From an uncultured Chloroflexota bacterium (GTDB lineage: Bacteria; Chloroflexota; Chloroflexia; Thermomicrobiales; UBA6265), in contig CALGSZ010000047.1 in NCBI GenBank assembly GCA_937901745.1, forward strand, positions 1-63,923: a stretch of DNA of 63,923 nucleotides, read 5' to 3'. This document shows positions 59,253-63,923 of the stretch, in pieces. Under the pieces are notes generated by a model, which made no database searches, was not told the DNA's origin, and saw only the letters and a program-made list of their open reading frames with translations. A program made the translations under genes and the position numbers. Every line of letters begins with the position of its first letter. The stretch's first letter is position 1.

Positions 59253-60143
59253 ATGAGCGACCGGCCCCCTTCCGAACCCGCGCCATTCGCCGAGCGACTC
59301 GCCAGCGCGGTTCACCGCAACGATAGTCTCGTCTGCGTCGGTCTCGATCCGGAGCTCTCGCGCTTCCCCGCCGCGTTGCGCGCGCTCGATGATCCTCGGG
59401 AGGCGATCGTCCGGTTCAATGCCGCGATCATCGAGGCGACGGCCGATCTCGTCTGCGCCTACAAGCCGAACTTCGCTTTCTACGTCGCCCACGGCTTGGC
59501 CGGGCTGGAAGCCCTGGTCGAGACGCGCCGCCTGATCCCACCCCACATCCCCGTGATCCTCGACTGCAAGATCGGCGACACCGGCAACACGACCGCGGCC
59601 TACGCGCGCGGCTTCTTCGACTCCTGGGGCTTCGACGCCGTCACCGCCAATCCTTATATGGGAGAAGAAGGGCTGGCCCCGCTCCTCCGGTATCCCGGCC
59701 GCGCCGTCATCATCCTGGCGCGGACGTCGAATCCGGGCGCTGGTGATCTGCAGGATCGTCCCCTCGCCGATGACGGCGGCTCGCACCCGCTCTATCTCGC
59801 CATCGCGGAGCGCGCCAAGCGCTGGGCTGAACAGTACCCGGCTACCGTCGGACTCGTCGTCGGCGCGACCACGCCGGATCAGCTCGCCCTCATCCGCGCG
59901 GCGCACCCAGACCGGCTCATCCTCCTGCCCGGCGTCGGGGCGCAAGGGGGCGACGTCGAGGCCGCCGTGACCGCCGGTCTCGATCCGCGCGGCGCGGGGC
60001 TGCTGGTCAACTCCTCGCGCGGCATCATCTACGCCGGTGGGGAGCGCGCCGACTTCGCCACTGCCGCGCGCGCGGCTGCCGAGCGACTGCGAGCGGAGAT
60101 CAACGCGGTTCGCCGCAAGGTCGCGGCTGGGTCAGCTAGATAA
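59253..60143 (+). CDS. pyrF: Orotidine 5'-phosphate decarboxylase, type 2
   Basis: 296 residues. It makes UMP from OMP. Catalytic lysine and aspartates are in VILDCKIGDTGNTTAAYARG (DxKxxDxxxT pattern). Other signatures are SLVCVGLDPELSRFPAALRA, YKPNFAFYVAHGLAGLEALV, FDAVTANPYMGEEGL and LLVNSSRGIIYAG. This long form is the second subfamily, found in actinobacteria, Chloroflexi and mycobacteria. The first ATG (59241) abuts AGGAGG and is too close, so I use ATG 59253; the gap to the site is a little long. No other pyr gene is near. Confidence 0.95.
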   Translation: MSDRPPSEPAPFAERLASAVHRNDSLVCVGLDPELSRFPAALRALDDPREAIVRFNAAIIEATADLVCAYKPNFAFYVAHGLAGLEALVETRRLIPPHIPVILDCKIGDTGNTTAAYARGFFDSWGFDAVTANPYMGEEGLAPLLRYPGRAVIILARTSNPGAGDLQDRPLADDGGSHPLYLAIAERAKRWAEQYPATVGLVVGATTPDQLALIRAAHPDRLILLPGVGAQGGDVEAAVTAGLDPRGAGLLVNSSRGIIYAGGERADFATAARAAAERLRAEINAVRRKVAAGSAR

Positions 60144-60257
60144 CCTCGCTCGTTTCCAACAGAAGAGGCTCCAGATCGTAATAATAGGCAGAAGTAGGCA
60201 CGCGTGATACGCTACCTCCGGGTTGAGGTGAGAGAAGGTTTGGTGCGGAGGGAGAGC

Positions 60258-61553
60258 ATGTTCGGTGAGGGGCGCCGGCATCGCGGCGTCGCGGTTGCAA
60301 CGCGCTCGCTCATAGCAATCGGTCTCGCACTCGGGCTGTTCGTGACGGCGACCGGCCTTCCGACGCCGGCGGCAGCAGCGGCCCGAACACCGCTGAAGCC
60401 GGTCACGTTCGATCTCGAAGCGTTCGCCAACGTCGAGCTTCCCGGCGACCTCGGCCAATCCGAATTGGCCGTCTACGTCCCGGAGACGAAGCATTCCATC
60501 CGCGGCTATATGCTCGACTACTGGCGCGCCAACGGCGCCGCCTCGGTCTATGGCTACCCGATCTCGGAACCGTTCGCGTCCGAGGATGGGCGCTACAGCC
60601 AGGCGTTCGAGAACGGCGTCTTCCAGTTCTATCCAGAGCTCGTTTGGACCGATCTCCCCTCGATCAAGCTGATGCCGATCGGCTGGCCCGCGATGAAGAG
60701 CCGGCTGGACGACATGCGGCCGGACGGCCGCCGGGGCGGCGGTGGCGGAGACCGGCGGTACGCCCAGTGGAGCTGGATTCCGCCGGATAGCCAGGCGGCG
60801 GCCCGCGCCGAGGCAGAGGGCGGCATCTACGTCGCCGAGACCGGCCACACCATTCGCGGTCCCTTCTACGATTGGTACGCCAGCCACGAGGGATACGCCT
60901 ACCTGGGCAATCCCCTCAGCCAGCCGGTCGCGGAGCGCGGCGTGGTCGTCCAGTATTTCGAAGGCGGCATGCTGATGCGCCTGAGCGACGGCTCAGTTCG
61001 CCTGGCGCCGCTCGCACGGGAAATGGCCGATGAGCTCGGCATCGACACCGAGCCAGTCGCGCGCACCGGCCTGCCCACCTACGACGAGCTCCTCTTTTGG
61101 ACGATGGACAACCCGAACCCCATCGGCGATCCCTACGCCCCAGGGCGGAAGTGGATCGAGGTCAATGTCTCGCAGCAGATGCTCTACGCCTATCAAGGGG
61201 ACACGCTGATCACCCAGACGCTGGTCAGCACCGGGATCGCGCCGAACACGACCGAGCTCGGCGTCTTCCACGTCCGGTATAAGGTGCCGGTCACCGACAT
61301 GCAGGGGACGACCGGGCCGAACGGCGAGGTGATCGCGGTCGGCACCGAGGCGACAGGCGGCGAGCGCTACATCGTCGAGGACGTGCCGGACGTGATGTAC
61401 ATCAATGCCGATGCCGAGGCGCTCCATGGCGCTTACTGGCACAACAATTTCGGCACGCCCATGAGCCACGGCTGCATCAATCTGCCGTTGAACATGGCTC
61501 GCTTCCTCTACGGCTGGGCTCCACTCGGCACCATGGTCTGGGTGCACGAGTAA
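60258..61553 (+). CDS. Exported L,D-transpeptidase with YkuD domain
   Basis: 431 residues from ATG 60258, GGAGGGAG upstream; a frame to 60204 has no site. A signal peptide (about residues 13-38, ending AAAA) is followed by two copies of a repeat rich in aromatic and glycine residues: HSIRGYMLDYWRANGAASVY, GYPISEPF, and HTIRGPFYDWYASHEGYAYL, GNPLSQPV. These are LGFP-like wall-binding modules. The YkuD domain is C-terminal: KWIEVNVSQQMLYAYQGDTL, then the active site HGAYWHNNFGTPMSHGCINL with His and Cys. The protein cross-links peptidoglycan or anchors wall proteins. Its 3' end is 24 bases from the next gene. Confidence 0.92.
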   Translation: MFGEGRRHRGVAVATRSLIAIGLALGLFVTATGLPTPAAAAARTPLKPVTFDLEAFANVELPGDLGQSELAVYVPETKHSIRGYMLDYWRANGAASVYGYPISEPFASEDGRYSQAFENGVFQFYPELVWTDLPSIKLMPIGWPAMKSRLDDMRPDGRRGGGGGDRRYAQWSWIPPDSQAAARAEAEGGIYVAETGHTIRGPFYDWYASHEGYAYLGNPLSQPVAERGVVVQYFEGGMLMRLSDGSVRLAPLAREMADELGIDTEPVARTGLPTYDELLFWTMDNPNPIGDPYAPGRKWIEVNVSQQMLYAYQGDTLITQTLVSTGIAPNTTELGVFHVRYKVPVTDMQGTTGPNGEVIAVGTEATGGERYIVEDVPDVMYINADAEALHGAYWHNNFGTPMSHGCINLPLNMARFLYGWAPLGTMVWVHE

Positions 61554-61577
61554 TGCCCCTCAAGCAGGTCAGATGAA

Positions 61578-62669
61578 ATGACTGCTCACCGGGAGCTCGC
61601 GCAGCGGCGCCTGCGCCATCAACGACTCCACGGCCCCGCCCTGCCGAGCCCCGCTGAGGTGGTCGGCTGGCTCGGCGCGGTCCAATCCCAGGATTACAAC
61701 GCCGCCAAGTGGGCGCTGGCCCTACGGACGACCGGCGCGACGAACGAGGCGATTGACCGCCTCTTCGATGAGGGCGCCATCATCCGCACGCACGTGATGC
61801 GTCCCACTTGGCACTTCGTTCTCCCAGCCGATCTCCGCTGGCTGCTCGCCCTTACCGCACCGCGCGTCCACATCGCGAATCGCGGTCCCTATCGCGAGCT
61901 CGAGCTCGATGATGACGTCCTCCTGCGCTGCCGGCGCACGCTGGAGCGGGTGCTCCAGGGAGGCAACGCCCTGACGCGCGACGAGCTCGAAGCGGCGCTG
62001 CAAGCGGACGGCCTCGAGCTAACGAAGCGGCGCCTCGTCCACATCACGATGTATTTCGAGCTCGAAGCGTTGATCTGCAGCGGCCCCCGGCGCGGCAAGC
62101 AGCACACCTACGTCCTCGTCGAGGAGCGCGTGCCGCCCGCCCCGGTGCTGGGCCGCGACGAGGCGCTGGCCGAGCTCACCCGCCGCTACTACGCGAGCCA
62201 CGGTCCCGCCACCCCACACGATTTTGCCTGGTGGTCCGGCCTGACCGTCTCCGACGCGCGTCGTGGGATCGAGTTGAACGGCGGCCGCCTGGCAAGCGAG
62301 CAGTTCGGCGATCAACGCTACTGGTTCGATCCCTCAACCACGACCGAGCAGGCAGCGCAGCCATTGGTGCATCTCCTGCCGAACTTCGACGAGCACGTGG
62401 TCGCCTACCGCGACCATGCTCCCTCCGTTGATCCCGCTGTCATCACCGCCCTCCCGCCCAACGAGCTCCTCTTCAAACCGCATCCGATCGCCCGCGACGG
62501 CCTCGTCATCGGCACCTGGAGATCGGCCGTCGCCAAGCGCGGCGCGAAAATCACCGCCAACCTCCTCATCCCCGCCGACGACACGCTCCAGGCTGGGCTG
62601 CACGCCGCGGCCGAGGCGTACGGTGCGTACATCGGCCTTCCGACCAGCGTCGTCATCGAGGCGGCGTAG
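61578..62669 (+). CDS. Winged-helix DNA-binding protein of the HTH_42/AlkX family
   Basis: 363 residues. The family signature is present: RLRHQRLHGPALPSPAEVVG, WLGAVQSQDYNAAKWALALR, then AIIRTHVMRPTWHFVLPADL, LTRDELEAALQADGLELTKR, and near the end LLPNFDEHVVAYRDHAP and GTWRSAVAKRGAKITANLLI. Related proteins (YcaQ/AlkX) are DNA glycosylases that unhook crosslinks; others have no known role. The catalytic QxQ-like motif is VQSQD, in the right place. It follows the L,D-transpeptidase gene by 24 bases and may share its transcript, without a functional reason. Confidence 0.87.
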   Translation: MTAHRELAQRRLRHQRLHGPALPSPAEVVGWLGAVQSQDYNAAKWALALRTTGATNEAIDRLFDEGAIIRTHVMRPTWHFVLPADLRWLLALTAPRVHIANRGPYRELELDDDVLLRCRRTLERVLQGGNALTRDELEAALQADGLELTKRRLVHITMYFELEALICSGPRRGKQHTYVLVEERVPPAPVLGRDEALAELTRRYYASHGPATPHDFAWWSGLTVSDARRGIELNGGRLASEQFGDQRYWFDPSTTTEQAAQPLVHLLPNFDEHVVAYRDHAPSVDPAVITALPPNELLFKPHPIARDGLVIGTWRSAVAKRGAKITANLLIPADDTLQAGLHAAAEAYGAYIGLPTSVVIEAA

Positions 62670-62868
62670 CCCATCGCGCCGCTCACTCCAAACCCGACCC
62701 GACCGCCGACACAGCCTCCATTCGATCACGTAGCATCACGGCGACGGCTCCAACCGAGAACTCAGTGAAATCACGGATGGCATGGCGAGTCCTAGCACCG
62801 AAGATGGCAGTGCGAACGAGATGGGATTCGCCAGCGACGAACGAATGCGTAAGAAGGAGTATCTGACG

Positions 62869-63923
62869 ATGGTTCGGAGAGGAGTTAGAAACGAGATGGG
62901 GACTGCCGCGATGCCGCGGCCGGCCCGGCGCTGGCGGCGGGGCCTGACCGCCCTCGCGATGGCCGGTGCGCTGGCAATCGTTCCCGCCGTCGATACGATG
63001 GCGCAGCTGCTTCAGGCAAGCAACTCACCCGCTCAAGGCGACGCGCAGGTCGTGGCTCAGGCAGTCGTCCGGCTCGACGACGCCGAGCGTGTCTGGCGCG
63101 TGACCACCTCGGAAATCCAGAATTCGCGCACGGTCGCGTACGAGGGCTACGGCTTCCTCGTCGGCGACGAGGGAATGCTGCTGGTGACCGAGGAGGCCAC
63201 CGGTCGCGCCACTCGTCTGGCGGAGGGAGAGGCCACCGCGCTGCTGGACGGCGTGACGTACGAGGAACAGGCATTGGGCGATGAGCCGGCGGTCGTCTAC
63301 GAGCTGAGCCTGACGAGCGCCGCCGGTGACGCGGAGGACGTGATCTTCGAGAGCGATCCGATCGAGATTTCCGGCATTCGCGATCTCGACCTCGTGCGCG
63401 ACGAGCTTGACCAGGGCGAGTCGGCCCGTCTGGAAGCCAGCGATGCGCCGATCCTCGTCGTCGTCACTGAAGGTCCGCTGCTGGTGCGTGATGAGGACGG
63501 GAACGCGACGGTACTGGCGTCGGACGCGGCGGCCACCTTCTCCGGCTCGTTTGAAATCCGGGCCGGCGCGGAGCAGCGCGGCGCGTTCCTCGCGGCCGTC
63601 CTGAGCGAGGAGATCGAGGACAGCGGTCAAAGCACGGGCGGCGGCTCGGGCTCGTCATCTTCGGGCGGCAGCTCGCCCACCATGCCGGCAACACCCGAGA
63701 TTGACAGCGACAATGACGGTCTGTCGGACAGCCAGGAGGCCGCTCACGGGTCCGATCCGATGAATTCCGATACCGACGGCGATGGGCTTTCGGACGGCGA
63801 TGAGGTCCTGATGTACGGCTCGAGCCCGACCAGCATGGATACCGACGGAGACGGCCTCCCGGATTACAACGAAGTGACGCAGCACGGTACGGATCCAACG
63901 AATCCCGATACCGACGGCGACGG
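62869..63923 (+). CDS. Exported repeat protein with thrombospondin type 3 repeats, partial
   Basis: Runs off the right edge; about 351 codons are visible. AAGGAG nine bases upstream sets ATG 62869. The N-terminus is basic (RPARRWRRG) followed by a hydrophobic stretch (LTALAMAGALAIVPAVDTMA), an export signal. The middle (about 60-250) is a beta-rich domain with EGYGFLVGDEGMLLVTEEAT and VVVTEGPLLVRDEDGNATVL, cupin-like in rhythm. A Gly/Ser linker (STGGGSGSSSSGGSS) leads to at least three thrombospondin type 3 units (DTDGDGLSDGDEV, DTDGDGLPDYNEV) that bind calcium. It is a surface or secreted protein; the end and anchor are outside the window. Confidence 0.88.
   Translation, partial: MVRRGVRNEMGTAAMPRPARRWRRGLTALAMAGALAIVPAVDTMAQLLQASNSPAQGDAQVVAQAVVRLDDAERVWRVTTSEIQNSRTVAYEGYGFLVGDEGMLLVTEEATGRATRLAEGEATALLDGVTYEEQALGDEPAVVYELSLTSAAGDAEDVIFESDPIEISGIRDLDLVRDELDQGESARLEASDAPILVVVTEGPLLVRDEDGNATVLASDAAATFSGSFEIRAGAEQRGAFLAAVLSEEIEDSGQSTGGGSGSSSSGGSSPTMPATPEIDSDNDGLSDSQEAAHGSDPMNSDTDGDGLSDGDEVLMYGSSPTSMDTDGDGLPDYNEVTQHGTDPTNPDTDGD
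63769..63923 (+). repeat. 69-base tandem repeat coding for calcium-binding units
   Basis: GATACCGACGGNGANGG recurs at 63769, 63838 and 63907, exactly 69 bases (23 codons) apart, coding for DTDGDG loops. The array runs off the end. Confidence 0.88.

Overview
The window is about 64 kb of GC-rich DNA from a free-living bacterium. The gene content points to the Chloroflexota, class Thermomicrobia (Sphaerobacter- or Thermomicrobium-like). Reasons: very high third-position GC, a HerA/NurA pair of the kind common in archaea and thermophiles, twin-arginine lipoprotein-like sugar-binding proteins, thrombospondin type 3 surface proteins, and many sugar-acid and sugar-transport genes. This assignment is inference from content; no rRNA or tRNA gene was found to confirm it.

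Layout. 1-3.1 kb: the edge of a type I-C CRISPR-Cas operon (start of cas5c, complete cas3), with a decayed divergent HTH gene and remnants of a calcium-binding-domain gene behind it. 3.1-5.1 kb: three exported or membrane proteins of unknown role. 5.7-9.1 kb: an M20 peptidase and two coiled-coil proteins. 9.1-16.9 kb: a set that fits L-rhamnonate-type catabolism: FAH-family hydrolase, one-permease sugar ABC importer, SDR dehydrogenase and L-rhamnonate dehydratase. 16.9-22.7 kb: a six-gene minus-strand operon (UlaG-like lactonase, cupin, MalEFG-like importer lacking its ATPase, galactonate-dehydratase-like enolase). 22.9-27.8 kb: a five-gene minus-strand operon encoding a sigma-like factor, a small XRE-like protein, an ImmA/IrrE metallopeptidase, NurA and HerA. 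This is the most likely undescribed system in the window.

28-46.7 kb is mostly housekeeping: ilvD, a beta-lactamase-fold membrane hydrolase, endonuclease V, an acyl-CoA carboxylase beta subunit with an epsilon-like subunit, a DmpA-like peptidase, a GH15 glucoamylase-like enzyme, DUF2231, a cysteine-containing repressor divergent from an ECF sigma factor, an HMA metal-binding protein, DUF402, phosphomannomutase, a CDP-alcohol phosphatidyltransferase, a PHP hydrolase, an MBL hydrolase, a zinc-ribbon/SH3 membrane protein and a small unknown gene pair. 46.8-63.9 kb: an ABC-2 exporter, rtcB, a GHL10 glycoside-hydrolase-like protein, a ThDP enzyme, a threonine-synthase-like enzyme, ferredoxin, a degenerate PP2C-like protein, a large TPR protein, pyrF, an L,D-transpeptidase, a winged-helix protein and the start of a repeat-rich exported protein that runs off the end.

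How the genes work together. The two sugar clusters suggest uptake of deoxy-sugars or sugar acids and their non-phosphorylative breakdown through aldonate dehydration. In the 23-28 kb operon, a sigma-like protein, a possible protease substrate and an ImmA-type protease appear to control a DNA end-resection machine. That regulatory idea is inference from gene order, overlapping reading frames and recognisable motifs.
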